Source: Latrodectus hesperus (Eukaryota; Arthropoda; Arachnida; Araneae; Theridiidae). Taken from it: DNA of 64,000 nt. The translations under genes were made by a program, and so were the position numbers. Position 1 is the first letter of the stretch; every line of letters begins with the position of its first letter. Where the stretch lies: NCBI GenBank assembly GCA_037975125.1, contig CM075850.1, forward strand, positions 127,119,292 through 127,183,291, given 5' to 3'. The notes beneath the pieces are model-generated. The model saw only the letters and a program-made list of their open reading frames with translations, did not search any database and was not told where the DNA came from. Below, piece after piece: positions 12,363-23,556 of this stretch.

Positions 12363-15300
12363 ATGGTTCCAGATTCTTTTAAAATCCCGGATATTAAAAA
12401 ATTAATTTTAACTAGTAAAAACTTTAATGAGGAAGAAGTAAAATGTATATTAGATAGGGTAATCGAGGAAAGAGTTAAAAGGGAACAGGAAGAAAAAGAA
12501 GAAAGAGTTAGGCGAGAAATACTAGAAAAAGAGGAAAGAATTAGGCGAGAAGAAATAGAAAAAGAAGAAAGAATTAGACGTGAAGAAAGAGAACATATTT
12601 TAGAAATGAAACGTCTAGAAATCTCTTCAAATGCTGCAATTTCGAACACAGAATCAGTTACAAATAGGACTGAACATGCTCAAAAAATTCAATTAATGCA
12701 AATAACGCCAAAATTCGATGAAAGGAAAGATGAGATGAGTTTATACTTAATAAATTTTGAGCGTAGAGCAGAAATGGCTCATATTCCTAAAAACGAATGG
12801 GTAGTTTATCTTGTAAGTGCTTTACCTTCAGAGATATCTAACATGTTAGCTAGAGAACCTCCAGAAAGGGCTGATGATTACGATTACGTGAAGGAAATTA
12901 TTCTTAAACGATTCAAGTTAAATAGCGAAAAATTAAAACAATTGTTTCTTAAACACCAGAAAACGTCAGACAAATCATGGAGAAATTATGCACAAGAATT
13001 GAATAGTTACTTTACGGAATGGCTTACGGAATTAGAAATAACGACATTTGAACAGCTTAAGGAACTAATGGTAACAGATCAATTGAAACGTCGTGTGCCA
13101 ATTGAAATTAAGGAATATTTTTTGGCGGAATGGCTTAAAATAAATTCGCCGTATGATCTGGCAGAGAAAATAGATGAATATGAAAGTTTAAGAGATAGTT
13201 TTAAGACGAAAGATTTTACAAAACTCCCTCGGAATAATTTTGGTTTTCGTCAACAAAATGAAAACCGTGCCTTTAAGTTTAATGAAGTAGTTCGGAATCA
13301 TAAATCTCATGTTCCTAAAAGAGTCGAGAATAAAAATTCTAATTATTCACATGAAAAGGAATTCGAAAAAAGAAAACAACTCCGATGTTATGAATGTGGT
13401 TCTTATAGTCATTTGCGGCCTCAGTGTGACAAAATAAAAAAGAACTTAGAATCGGTAGCATCCAGCGAAATTGCTAGAAGTAAATTTAATGAGTTGATGG
13501 CTCCTTACACTAGTATCGGCACTGTTAATGGAATTCAAATGCCAATCTTAAGAGACACTGGAGCAACTCTTGATTTGATTTGTGGAAAATACGTGAAACC
13601 TGATATGTTCACGAAGGAAAAGGTTTGGCTAAGAACACCTCTTGATGAAATTTTAGTATGCTTACCTATTGCCGAGGTTGAAATAAATTGTGAATTAGGT
13701 CACATTTTGACAAAGGCAGCAGTTCTTCGAGATTCTTTGGATCAAGGAAGATATTTACTGGGAAACAAAACAGCCGCTTTATTTGAGGAAATTAAAAAGC
13801 ATGAGGAGGTGAAAATACATATGATAAATGCTATAGAAACTCGAGCTCAAAAAAGACGGAAGGAAAATAGCACGAATAAAGAGATTATTGATTCTGAAAT
13901 AGAATCTTCTAGGTCTTGCTTCCAAACTAAACAAAATGAAGAATTAGAGCAAAATACAATTTTGCCACCATTAGAAACCGAAGTTGAAGGGATGGATTTG
14001 ATAAAAACATCTCCAGAAGAATTTGCTCGGGAACAAAAGGTGTGCGAAGATTTGAAACCTCTCTTTGAGCAAGCTAAACGACAATCTTCAAAAGACAATA
14101 AATATATTATAATAAATCAATTGTTGTTTTATAATAAAATGGACAATGATGGAACTGTAAGAAGATTATTAGTTGTGCCCAAGAAGTTTCGCAACCAACT
14201 AAAAGGGATTTGCCATGAGATAACTGCAGCTCATTTAGGTATAACTAAAACAAAAGATATGCTGTGCAAAACTTTCTACTGGCCTAACTGCTTTAAAGAA
14301 ATTGAAAATTTTGTTAAATCTTGTGACAAATGTCAACGAGTAGGAAAGCCTCAAGATAAGAAAAGGGCTCCTTTGAAACTGGTTCCAGTAATTCCGGAAA
14401 TATTTACAAGAATTAACGTTGATGCATGTGGACCTTTACCTATAACTTCCTGTGGTAACCGGTATATTATAACAGCCATTTGCATGTCATCCAAGTATCC
14501 AGATGCCATCCCAGAACCAGATATACGTTCTACTACTGTGATTGATGCTTTTCTTCAGATATTTAGCCGCATGGGTTTTCCTAGGGAGTTGCAAAGTGAT
14601 CAAGGAACATCTTTCATGAGTGTCCTAACATCAGAATTTTTAGAAAAATTTGGTATTAAAGTTGTGCATAGTTCCGTTCAGCATCCCCAAAGCAATCCTG
14701 TTGAGAGATTGCATAGAACTTTAAAGAGAATACTGAAAGTCCTTTGCTTAGAAAAAGTTACAGATTGGGAGAAGATTTTACCACAGGCACTTTTTGCTCT
14801 TAGAACTTGCATTCATGATAGCACTGGATATTCTCCTGCAGAATTAATCCATGGTAGGAACTTAAGAACACCCGTAACACTATTATATGAAAATCTAACT
14901 GGTAAAACCATTGAAGAAGATAGTGTGATTGCTTACGTTTTTAATCTTTTAAATAGAATGAAAAGATGCCAAGAATTAGCTGTGCAAAATATGACAGAGG
15001 CTAAAGAAAAACAGAAACTTTGGTATGACCGTAAGGCTACGAAAAGAGAATTTAAAGAAAATGATTTTGTGTTAGTTGTTGCACCTTCTAGATCAAACAA
15101 ATTTTCTATTCATTGGATAGGTCCAGGAAAAGTAGTAAAACGACTATCGGACACAAATTACGTAATACAATTTCCCGATAAGGAAAAATTACATGTATAC
15201 CATGTAAATATGTTAAAACCTTATTTTCAGCGTCCAGAAGATGTTAATTTAATTTTTACCTCTAATTCTGATAATGAAGATATTGATTCTGAGAAAGAAT

Positions 15301-16769
15301 ATATCCCAAGTTTTGAAATTAATTCATCTACCCTTTTAGAGAATTTTCCTGAAAGCTGTTTTAATGAAAAGTTAGAGGACGATCAGAAGAAACAATTGAG
15401 TAGACTTTTGATTCAATTTATTGATATTTTTTCAAATGAACCGGGTTGTACAGAACTGGCTGAACTGGACATCGAGTTAGAATCTAATAAATCTATTATA
15501 GCTAAACCATATCGAATGTCCCCACGACAGACAGAAATTCTGAAATCGGAAGTAGACAAGATGTTGAAATTGAAGGTGGTGGAACCAGGTGAATCCGATT
15601 ACACATCACCTTTAATATTAGTTGAAGCTCCTGGAAAAGAACCTCGTCCGTGCATTGATTATCGCAGGTTAAATGAGGTTACCAGAACGCAATATTATCC
15701 ATTACCAAATATTGAAGAGCGTGTTGAATCCGTTTCGAAAGCGAAGTTCATATCTTTATTAGACTTAACACGAGGTTATTGGCAGATACCTTTGAGTCCT
15801 AAGGCTCAAAGATATGCTGCATTTACGACGACATTTGGTGTTTATAAACCTTTGAGAATGGCATTCGGTTTGAAGAATGCTCCTTACTATTTCAGTAAGT
15901 TAATGGCTGATTTATTAAAAAATTGCGAACATTTTGCTGTGCCTTATTTAGATGACATAGCTATATATTCACTTACCTGGTCTGATCACATCCAACATCT
16001 TAAATGTGTTCTGGAGAAGATTCGATTTGCGAAATTGACTGTAAAACCCCTAAAGTGCAAATTCGCTCAACTTCGTGTTAAATATTTGGGACACTTTGTA
16101 GGACAAGGTCAAAGAACACCAGGTGATATTAAAGTGAAAGCCATTACCGATTTCGAACGTCCCTCAAGCAAAACCGAAGTACGAGCTTTCCTAGGTCTTG
16201 TTGGGTACTATCGCAAGTATATACCAGAATTTTCGGTAGTTGCTGCGCCTTTATCCGACCTGTTAAAAGGGAAGTCCAAGAAAGGAACTGTAATATGGAA
16301 TAATAACTGCGAAAAGGCATTCATAGAATTAAAGAACACTTTAATAAAGAAGCCTGTACTTTACAGTCCAGACTTTCAAAAACAATTTATCATTCAATGT
16401 GATGCCTCAAACTTAGGAATAGGTGTAGTTTTATCTCAGAGAGATCAAAATGAAAATGAACACCCTATCCTATTTCTGAGTAAAAAATTTTCAAAATCTG
16501 AGAAAAATTATAGCACTATAGAAAAGGAATGTGCAGCAATAATTTTTGCTGTTACTAAATTAAAATATTATTTAGATGGTCAGTATAAATTTATTATCGA
16601 AACTGATCATAACCCTTTAGTTTGGTTAAAACATCATACAGGATCTAATCCCAGACTTTTAAGGTGGGCTTTGGTGCTTCAAAGCCTAAATTTTGATATT
16701 GTTCACAGAAAGGGCAAATTACATCAGAATGCCGATAGTCTCAGTAGAATGCTGAATAACCAAACTTAA
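12363..16769 (+). CDS. Gag-protease-integrase-RT-RNase H polyprotein of a Gmr1-like LTR retrotransposon
   Basis: This is a single 1468-codon frame. Residues about 21-85 form a highly charged coiled coil with imperfect ERIRREE repeats, followed by a Gag core to about 290. A CCHC zinc knuckle occupies residues 342-355 (C-X2-C-X4-H-X4-C). The protease aspartate motif DTGA is at 398-401. The integrase zinc finger is H618-X5-H624-X29-C654-X2-C657, the catalytic residues are D687, D746 and E781, and a GPY/F-like module lies near 917-935. Only then come the reverse transcriptase, with YLDD at 1195-1198, and RNase H with D1347, E1387 or E1389, D1415 and D1458. All key residues are present, so pol looks functional. 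Codons before 12363 stay open back to about 12324 and read like the family N terminus, but the likely native ATG at 12301 is in another frame. A small indel near 12322-12327 probably separates them in this copy. Confidence 0.93.
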   Translation: MVPDSFKIPDIKKLILTSKNFNEEEVKCILDRVIEERVKREQEEKEERVRREILEKEERIRREEIEKEERIRREEREHILEMKRLEISSNAAISNTESVTNRTEHAQKIQLMQITPKFDERKDEMSLYLINFERRAEMAHIPKNEWVVYLVSALPSEISNMLAREPPERADDYDYVKEIILKRFKLNSEKLKQLFLKHQKTSDKSWRNYAQELNSYFTEWLTELEITTFEQLKELMVTDQLKRRVPIEIKEYFLAEWLKINSPYDLAEKIDEYESLRDSFKTKDFTKLPRNNFGFRQQNENRAFKFNEVVRNHKSHVPKRVENKNSNYSHEKEFEKRKQLRCYECGSYSHLRPQCDKIKKNLESVASSEIARSKFNELMAPYTSIGTVNGIQMPILRDTGATLDLICGKYVKPDMFTKEKVWLRTPLDEILVCLPIAEVEINCELGHILTKAAVLRDSLDQGRYLLGNKTAALFEEIKKHEEVKIHMINAIETRAQKRRKENSTNKEIIDSEIESSRSCFQTKQNEELEQNTILPPLETEVEGMDLIKTSPEEFAREQKVCEDLKPLFEQAKRQSSKDNKYIIINQLLFYNKMDNDGTVRRLLVVPKKFRNQLKGICHEITAAHLGITKTKDMLCKTFYWPNCFKEIENFVKSCDKCQRVGKPQDKKRAPLKLVPVIPEIFTRINVDACGPLPITSCGNRYIITAICMSSKYPDAIPEPDIRSTTVIDAFLQIFSRMGFPRELQSDQGTSFMSVLTSEFLEKFGIKVVHSSVQHPQSNPVERLHRTLKRILKVLCLEKVTDWEKILPQALFALRTCIHDSTGYSPAELIHGRNLRTPVTLLYENLTGKTIEEDSVIAYVFNLLNRMKRCQELAVQNMTEAKEKQKLWYDRKATKREFKENDFVLVVAPSRSNKFSIHWIGPGKVVKRLSDTNYVIQFPDKEKLHVYHVNMLKPYFQRPEDVNLIFTSNSDNEDIDSEKEYIPSFEINSSTLLENFPESCFNEKLEDDQKKQLSRLLIQFIDIFSNEPGCTELAELDIELESNKSIIAKPYRMSPRQTEILKSEVDKMLKLKVVEPGESDYTSPLILVEAPGKEPRPCIDYRRLNEVTRTQYYPLPNIEERVESVSKAKFISLLDLTRGYWQIPLSPKAQRYAAFTTTFGVYKPLRMAFGLKNAPYYFSKLMADLLKNCEHFAVPYLDDIAIYSLTWSDHIQHLKCVLEKIRFAKLTVKPLKCKFAQLRVKYLGHFVGQGQRTPGDIKVKAITDFERPSSKTEVRAFLGLVGYYRKYIPEFSVVAAPLSDLLKGKSKKGTVIWNNNCEKAFIELKNTLIKKPVLYSPDFQKQFIIQCDASNLGIGVVLSQRDQNENEHPILFLSKKFSKSEKNYSTIEKECAAIIFAVTKLKYYLDGQYKFIIETDHNPLVWLKHHTGSNPRLLRWALVLQSLNFDIVHRKGKLHQNADSLSRMLNNQT

Positions 16770-17155
16770 TTATTTTCTTTTTTCTCAGATATTCAATTAA
16801 AATGTTTTTTTAATACAAATTTCAATTGTTGTTACATGTGTACATAATAAAAAAAATGTTTTTTATAGTAAAAATGTGTCTATTTGTAAGTTTAGTTAAG
16901 GTTGAAAATTCTGTTGTGTTAGATAATTATTTTGTGCTATTTTGATATAATTTTATTTTATATTTAATATTATATAATTCCATATAATTTTGTGTTTCAG
17001 CCAGAGTCCGATTGATCAGGGCTATCTGTAATATTAAATATTGCTCTTTGTTGTTTGTGTGTGTTTTTTTCTTTTTTTATTTGCAGGTTGATTTCCTTAG
17101 TATGAGAAGAAAAAAAAAAGGAAAAAACTCCGGGGAAGGAAGGAATAATTTAGTC
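16770..17155 (+). other. 3' untranslated part of the retrotransposon with polypurine tract
   Basis: No frame follows the RNase H. Two purine tracts (17104-17127 and 17132-17145) lie 10-50 bases before the 3' LTR and are the candidate plus-strand primer. Splice-acceptor-like TTTCAG and TTTGCAG occur near 17000 and 17085, but I see no use for them. Confidence 0.7.
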
Positions 17156-17369
17156 TGTAATGTCTCACCATCGGCACTTTCGATTTTAAGATCCTATGAT
17201 TTTTTTTTTGTTTTGTTTTGATTTTCAGAGAGACTCTCGTTGTACGCGAAGCAGGCGAGAGAGATTGTCGCGAACCCATACATGGCTCCTTGTAAATTTT
17301 GTTCATTTTTTAATTAAATGTGTATGTTTCAAAATTGGAGTCATTTATTTGTTTGTTTGTTTCATAACA
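17156..17369 (+). repeat. 3' LTR of the retrotransposon
   Basis: Nearly identical to 10720-10931. It has two extra bases (CA) in the GCGAAGCAGGCGAG segment and two substitutions. It ends CATAACA, followed by the ATAT target duplication. Confidence 0.95.
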
Positions 17370-17373
17370 ATAT

Positions 17374-19873
17374 TCACACAAGAAAAATAATAAATGATGT
17401 ATTATATTCATATGAAAAATGGATAGAAATTCTTAAAAGAACTACAGTAAAAGTTTTAATTATTGCATATAATTTCAAATTTCATTTTATAATTGTCAGA
17501 ATCATTTATAAATTTTAATTATTTTTAGTGATTATCTTTTTTTTAAATTGAAAATTTTATGTTAAACAGAACAGTTTTAATATATTTTTCTTATAAAAAA
17601 TATGTTGTATATTAAAGATAACTCAAATGCCTTAAAACCTTTTATTTTATAACAATCATGAGCTAAATGCAGTTTTTATGACTTTTGAAATAGTTTTTTT
17701 ACTACTTTTTAATATTTTTTATTCTGAATAATTATGCATTTTATATGTGTACATGTAAGATTAAATATGAGTAAAACTAAAGTAATTAAGCGAGAATAAT
17801 TTTGATTCTTTTCATATCTCTCATTTACAGACAAAGTTTACTTTTGGCGATAGTTTATAAATCACTAATTTATGAAATTAAAAAAAGTACCATTAAGGAC
17901 TTTTAATGCAATATATAACAGTAATAACGCGTGTGGCTTGTTTATAAAAATATTTATTAGCTTTACATAGAGTGAAATTAAAAGTCTTAAATCACAATAC
18001 ACAACCCCAATGAACATTCATTGTAATATTTATATGTTATATAACTATGGAGAAAAAAGATTTACATTAGCCACTGATTCTTAAATCTATCTAGACAAGA
18101 TTTCTTAGAAATCTCTTGTTGCGTTAACTTTTTCTGTTACATAATTCTATAGAAAAAAAATTGGCAACATAAATGAGCTCCTGAAAGATAACACTTTATC
18201 AATATAGATTATTTCAACTAGTTTTGTGATCAAGAAAATTTCAGTTTGTTGTAAAAGTAAGCACTATTGCTTAATTGTGTGATTTTTAGTAATTATTTTT
18301 GCATTAAACGAAGGAGGTGAAAAATTTTAAAAACTAGTTAGTAACAGACTCTACTAACTAGTCAAAAATGTCAAAAATAACTAGTCAAAAGGTATTTAGA
18401 TCATTTTCTAAAAACTAATTATCAACTTAGAAATAGAGAATGGCGGTTTCTTTTTATCTCTGAATTTTATTTCATGCGAAGACAATTAGAATAATTTTGA
18501 AATAGCTTGATATTATTACAAAAATATAGCATGATAAATAACAAACAAATTATTAAGACAAGAATATTAGTAATAAAAGTAATTCATTGTAAAATTATTA
18601 TTGGGAAAGTGCTTGTTTGATAATGTTAAAAACATTATGTAAAATAAAAATGAAATTTATTTATGAATATTTGACATAAATATTTTAATTGAATGAGTTT
18701 ATTTCATATTGAGATAACACAACACTTGCTGAACTAAATTTAAGTTTAAAAAGTACTCTTAAAAATTCGCATAGTTATAAGGAATAGTTGTTTTTAGATG
18801 TTATTGATTTTTGAAAATATTCAGGATAAAAATTAGATAAACTAAATGAAGCAAATATCTAAACGATCTTTTATTTGAGGAACTACAAAAGGAATTTATA
18901 TCAAAATTAATAATTTTTTTTTTGCTTTAAGCCAAAGATTTATCGTAACAATTTTTTTACTTGGAATATAAGATTTATAAAATACTAGATCTTTTATTCA
19001 ACATCAATATTTCATATTTGCTTTAAAAACAAACTCAGAATCCCTTGTCATAAATTAAAATGTACTGCAATTTCCGACATAATATTAGGTTTTATAAAAA
19101 AATCTTCATTTATGTGTGATGGATATTTTATAAAATATTTTTTCTATTATCTTTCTATGAATTTTGTGAAATACTCGTACGTATATTTAATATTAGAAGT
19201 AAAATATATGAATTTTATAATATAGTGAAAAAGGTATTACAATCTCTTTCCACTTGAAAAAGTTATTAAAATTTCTTTCTGACTAAGCTAAGTTTTTCAT
19301 GAAAAGTTTCTTCATAAGAGTCGAAAGTTTTTTGTATTTTTTCTGAAATATACTTTATAAATTAATATGATTCAAAATTTAAATCACTTATGAAAATTGA
19401 AATTGAAATCCATCATCCAAAATGAGGCCCTAACGCAGTGTTCTGAATTATCATTGGTGAGAAATTATTTCATTAAACAGAATTTGAGCTTTATTACGCC
19501 TATCAAGAAACGAATCATGGTTGGATGTTTCATATTTTATACAACTATTTTTAAGAAATTATGTGTTTTAAGGTAAGGTTAGGGGATGGAATGGAAAGCC
19601 TACATATGTGACAATACTTCACGTGAGATTCTAGCAGCAAATTGATGATTCTTTTATCAACAATGTCTAATTGGCTACTGAATGGCTAGTATTCGGGAAT
19701 TCGTTACATCTTTTTTGGATTCCGTATACATCTTAATGGTGCATGCTTCTAGTTTCTTGGAACTCTCTTTAAATTGAAAGTCCTGGATGATTTAACCTTA
19801 ATACGACAAAATGTGATCATATTGATCCAAATAAACATTAATCAACCTTCATCTACATAACAGTATAATTAAC
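17374..19873. other. AT-rich non-coding DNA with a hairpin
   Basis: No exon or known element is seen. A perfect 11-bp inverted repeat, ACTAGTTAGTA with its complement, sits at 18333-18362 around an 8-base loop. Confidence 0.5.
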
Positions 19874-19884
19874 TATACAAAGGC

Positions 19885-20185
19885 GCCGACCGATTGGCTA
19901 AGTAGTTAAAGTTCCTGACTCCTGAGCTGTTGGTCCAGGGTTCGTATCCCGGTTAAGGCATGGATGTCTTTTTCCTTCTCTGTTCTCTCTGTCCTTTCTT
20001 CTGTGATGTTGTATGAATGTGGCCCGCCATTTAAACGGGATTGTGGTGGTATGGCGCAGGTAACGCTGCTCGCCTCCGTGTCTTGGTTCACAGGTGCCCG
20101 CTGGGTAACGAGAAATGTGAAGCAGTCTCTGGCCTTGTTGTGGCATAGGGTTCAAACCCTCTTGTGCTCGCCATTGGAAAAAAAG
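19885..20185 (+). mobile_element. tRNA-derived SINE (family C)
   Basis: The head has A-box TGGCTAAGTAG and B-box GGGTTCGTATCCC, then a pyrimidine-rich TTCTCTGTTCTCTCTGTCC segment and a conserved body. It is flanked by a perfect 11-bp duplication TATACAAAGGC at 19874-19884 and 20186-20196. Related copies are at 26545-26805 and 20895-21185. Open frames over it on both strands are not genes. Confidence 0.92.
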
Positions 20186-20196
20186 TATACAAAGGC

Positions 20197-20894
20197 TATT
20201 CGCACATTTTTCAGAGGATTTATTTCCTTTAAAGAAAAAAATCATCTGCACGGAGTGTTTTATGTTTACTACTGTTATATTTTTAGAAATTTTATTTGTA
20301 GTCTGATACTTAGAATATATGCCCGTGTGCAAGATGGCGCTTTTAAAAGTTCAATGATGTCAGGATCCTTTTATGGTATTTCCGGAGAGGATTATTTTTT
20401 TTTCAGTAATTCAAAAAGGTGTAAAAGCCATGAGTTTTTGATATTTAAAGCCTCGATAAAAAATATATTTTAAAAGAAAAAGAACTTAGCCTGGCATTTA
20501 AAGGGAATACTCTTCCAAACACTTATCCAAAAATACAAATTTTCTGATCTTGCAAAGATGAGATTTTTAATGCTGAATACAGACCTACCAACTCTAAGTT
20601 ATATTGGAAATACATTTAACTGATCAGTTTCAATTGTAAAAAAATTCTTAATTTTTTGAACCTTAAAAAATCCAAAAAATATAATGTCCATTGTATTTCT
20701 CAGAGTCAGATCTCTGATTGCAGATTTGCTGCAGAATTTTTCGATTAACCTTAATGTCAAATAGTCAGGCAATAAAATAGGTGTTTTGTAAAGATAATAA
20801 TTTTGTATTTAATACTATTTGGAAAGGCACACACATTTTACAGCTAATAAAATTCTTGCATATGTGACAATTTTTTAATAGCGATGGGCACTAA
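20197..20894. other. Non-coding DNA
   Basis: No gene is recognised. An AAGATGGCGC stretch at about 20332-20341 resembles the arthropod CTCF core and has a second match near 60217. Confidence 0.4.
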
Positions 20895-21185
20895 GTTATA
20901 AGCCCTTAGCCACAACAAAGCCGGAAATTGCTACTTATTTATCATTAACTGTTGGCCAACCCGGGTTACCCTGTGAACCAAGTCACAGAGGCGAGTGACA
21001 TTATCCACGTTAAGCCGTCACAACACCCACTCATAGGGTGGGTCACATTTATTCATTATCTTAAAGAAAGGTTAAAGAAACACAGAGAGAAAGAAACATC
21101 CATGCCAGAACCAGGATTCAAACCAGGGACCAACAGACTAGCAGTCAAGAATGATAACCATTCAGCCTTTGACCAGCTATGCTAT
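20895..21185 (-). mobile_element. tRNA-derived SINE (family C), minus-strand copy
   Basis: Read on the minus strand, it has a head with the B-box-like TGGTTTGAATCCTGG and then the same body as 19885-20185, including the CTCGCCTCTGTGACTTGGTT segment. The copy is diverged and its target duplication is not clear. Confidence 0.8.
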
Positions 21186-21345
21186 AAATCCTCCTACTGA
21201 TGAAGAATTCTAAAAGGCAGCAGTAGATGCCTTACTCATGATGCCTTCAAGAGGTCATTTATCTAGGAATCATTTTATAAAGAATAATCAATTAAAAATA
21301 TGAAGAGCAATGATTCCAAAAAAAGGTTCCAAAATGTGTCACTTT

Positions 21346-21547
21346 GTTGTGTTGTTGTTGTGTTCAATCCTACAGGATCTAACGGCAGCTAGATCAAATC
21401 CATGATTCCATGCACCCCAGAAAAGTCAAGCAGCAGGAGAGATGTGTTGCAAACATCCTCTAAAGTGAGCCCCAAGCAATCGAGAATATGTTGCGGGGAA
21501 GCGGGCAGCAGATGACACTTGGGACACGTTGGAAAGACTTTACGGCG
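21346..21547 (-). mobile_element. 5'-truncated LINE 3' end (I-superfamily, RNase H clade)
   Basis: The minus strand encodes a terminal C-X2-C zinc motif (CPKC), an HILDCLG motif and an MDLI ending before a stop, followed by a 3' UTR ending in CAA repeats. It is flanked by a perfect 11-bp duplication TGTGTCACTTT at 21335-21345 and 21548-21558. It is therefore a clean short insertion made by target-primed reverse transcription. It belongs to the same family as the fragments at 23557-24400 and 52839-53283. Confidence 0.88.
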
Positions 21548-21558
21548 TGTGTCACTTT

Positions 21559-23556
21559 ACATTCATTGATGAGAAGTTTTAGAAGAAATGAAATTCTCTT
21601 TGATTTTTGAACAACAGATTAATCTTCCAAAATGCAAGAGTTATATCGAAAATTCTCCTTAGTACAAAATGTGAGTTGTTAAAATTTAAGTAGTAAAATA
21701 CTTTATGAAATTATTTTACTACTTTTAAAGTCATTTTTACTCAAACAAACCATAAAATCGCGAGGTGAGGAGGAGATGTGGCTTGAAAAATGGACTGGAA
21801 GAGTATAGAAACGTGTGTAAGAAATTATGATCACTAAAATTCAGGGGTGCTAAAATCTTATTCTAAGATACAAGTGTAATACAGCAAGAAAATGTAAAGA
21901 ATGACTCAGAAAAGATTTAGATTCTTATTTAGTTTCTTATTAGATTCTTATTAGTATTTGCTGAATTATTTTATTCTACTAGTGAAAAATATTTTGAAAA
22001 GTTTTCACATGCTGTACAATTTCTTTCAATTATTTTCGTTAGCAAAAGTAGAATTTAAAATTTTGCTTATATATACAGCTTAATATTTGATTGTTGATGG
22101 GATCGAGCCCGGGACCTTATGCTTTGCAGAGAGGTATTCTAATATTGGGTCACGGTGAACCATAATCACTTACAATTTAATTTAGTGCAGTATTTACACA
22201 GAAAGTGAGTTCATTGAAAAATTTTCCAATATTTTAAGTCCTTTTTCTTAAAAGGCGGATGCATGCCATCGTACCTTTTATTCCAAAAGACTCAATTAAA
22301 ATTATCTTATTTTCCTTTTGTAAATGATGTTCAAACGTACTAACATGAAATTTCTGTAAAAACATCTTTCTTCTTGTTTGCTTAAAATTAAATTTAAAAA
22401 TATGGATATAAAGCAAAGGAACATAATTTTATAAATAAAAATGTTTAAAATATAATGCAACACTTATTGTTAGATTTTATTTTAACGAAAATGAAAAAAG
22501 AAAATCTTATTACATAGTAAACAAGTATTTTGTAGACTTTGAATAAGATGAGGACACACTTGTGCATTTAATACGAATGCACAATTTATAATGACAAAAG
22601 AAAAAAAAGAATAAAATAAGTTATAAAAATTAAGTTTGAAAATATTATGAATTACTTTCAAGTATGAAAAAAGCAATTTAATTCAGAGAAACCCGTCTTT
22701 TAATTTGCTTACCTTGTTATTTCGATGAATTTTTCTTTAAGTACTGGAGAGTCCAAAAGTAGAAAAAGGAAAAATTGGTGTCTTTTTGGGAAAAAAATGA
22801 ACTAATTGGATTAATTATTTTAATGAATATCTTGCATCTTTTCTTAATATTTGAGAACTTCTTTTTAATGGAAATATTATTCTTGGTTACAGTCTGAAAT
22901 TTTATTAATTGAATAGCTTACTTTAATCGGAAAATTGAAAAAAAAGTACTTTGGGAAATTTGAGTATTGAGTGCTTTGGTATTTGAGTAAGAATTAGCTT
23001 AACAAAATTGAAGCTATTTTCGTAGTGAAAATAAAATTGGATTAATTTAATTTTATAAGTTTGAAATATTACGCACAGACACACACACATCTGTGTGTAT
23101 ATCATAAATTGTATAAAATATAGCAATTATTTTTATTTGCAATTTCTAAGTAACTGAATCAAGAGCATTGTGAGGTATACAATTATTTTATCATGGGTTA
23201 ATTTCAATTCTGTTGTCACGTGACGTGTAATTTTCCTTCAAAGTGTCCCCACATTTTATGTTTCACCATTAGGAATATTTGAATGTTTCAAATTATACTA
23301 TTCTATTCATATCTAAACTCTTAGTATCGATATTGACCTAGTTTTGTCCTTACGCAGACAATTTCTTATTAAAAAAACAATGGCCTTTTTAAAATGATTA
23401 AAATGCTTACGCTTATTTAAAGATATGGTTATATTTTTAAATAGAATTAAATTAGAAGTTTTGGAAAATATTAGAAATAACCCATAAATATAGATATTCG
23501 CTTGTTTTAATGTTGTATATGTTCACTTGGTTGGTTGGTGTCCCTGAGGAGAACTC
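21559..23556. other. AT-rich non-coding DNA with one tRNA-like fragment
   Basis: No gene is seen apart from the tRNA-like piece at 22093-22165. A short CA/TG run occurs near 23080-23100. Confidence 0.5.
22093..22165 (-). repeat. tRNA-Ala-like pseudogene or SINE head fragment
   Basis: On the minus strand, AAGGTCCCGGGCTCGATCCC resembles the variable loop and T arm of an alanine tRNA. The preceding CTTTGC-like anticodon region and A box are degraded, so it is not a working tRNA gene. Confidence 0.4.

Larger units (their letters stand above)
10720..17369 (+). mobile_element. LTR retrotransposon, Ty3/Gypsy-type with Copia-like pol order (Gmr1-like)
   Basis: The 6650-bp element is bounded by two LTRs of about 212 bp (TG...CA ends) and flanked by ATAT on both sides (10716-10719 and 17370-17373), read as a 4-bp target duplication. 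In order it contains the left LTR, a tRNA-Leu-type primer binding site, a 1.3-kb leader, one gag-pol frame, a purine tract and the right LTR. No envelope frame is present. The LTRs differ by two substitutions and a 2-bp indel, so the insertion is recent. The integrase domain lies before the reverse transcriptase, the reverse of the usual Ty3/Gypsy order and diagnostic of Gmr1-like elements. Confidence 0.93.

Noticed and set aside
12215..12649. 144-codon minus-strand frame over the start of gag
   Set aside because: It is the antisense shadow of the charged coiled-coil repeats of Gag and is rich in Ser/Leu/Arg as expected from that.
19964..20473. 169-codon plus frame and overlapping 144-codon minus frame
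   Set aside because: Both run through a family C SINE with a clear target duplication and on into AT-rich flank; no protein family is seen.
23080..23110. CRISPR-like or regularly spaced repeats
   Set aside because: Only a short CA/TG run is present. No spacer-repeat structure occurs anywhere, and the window is animal DNA.
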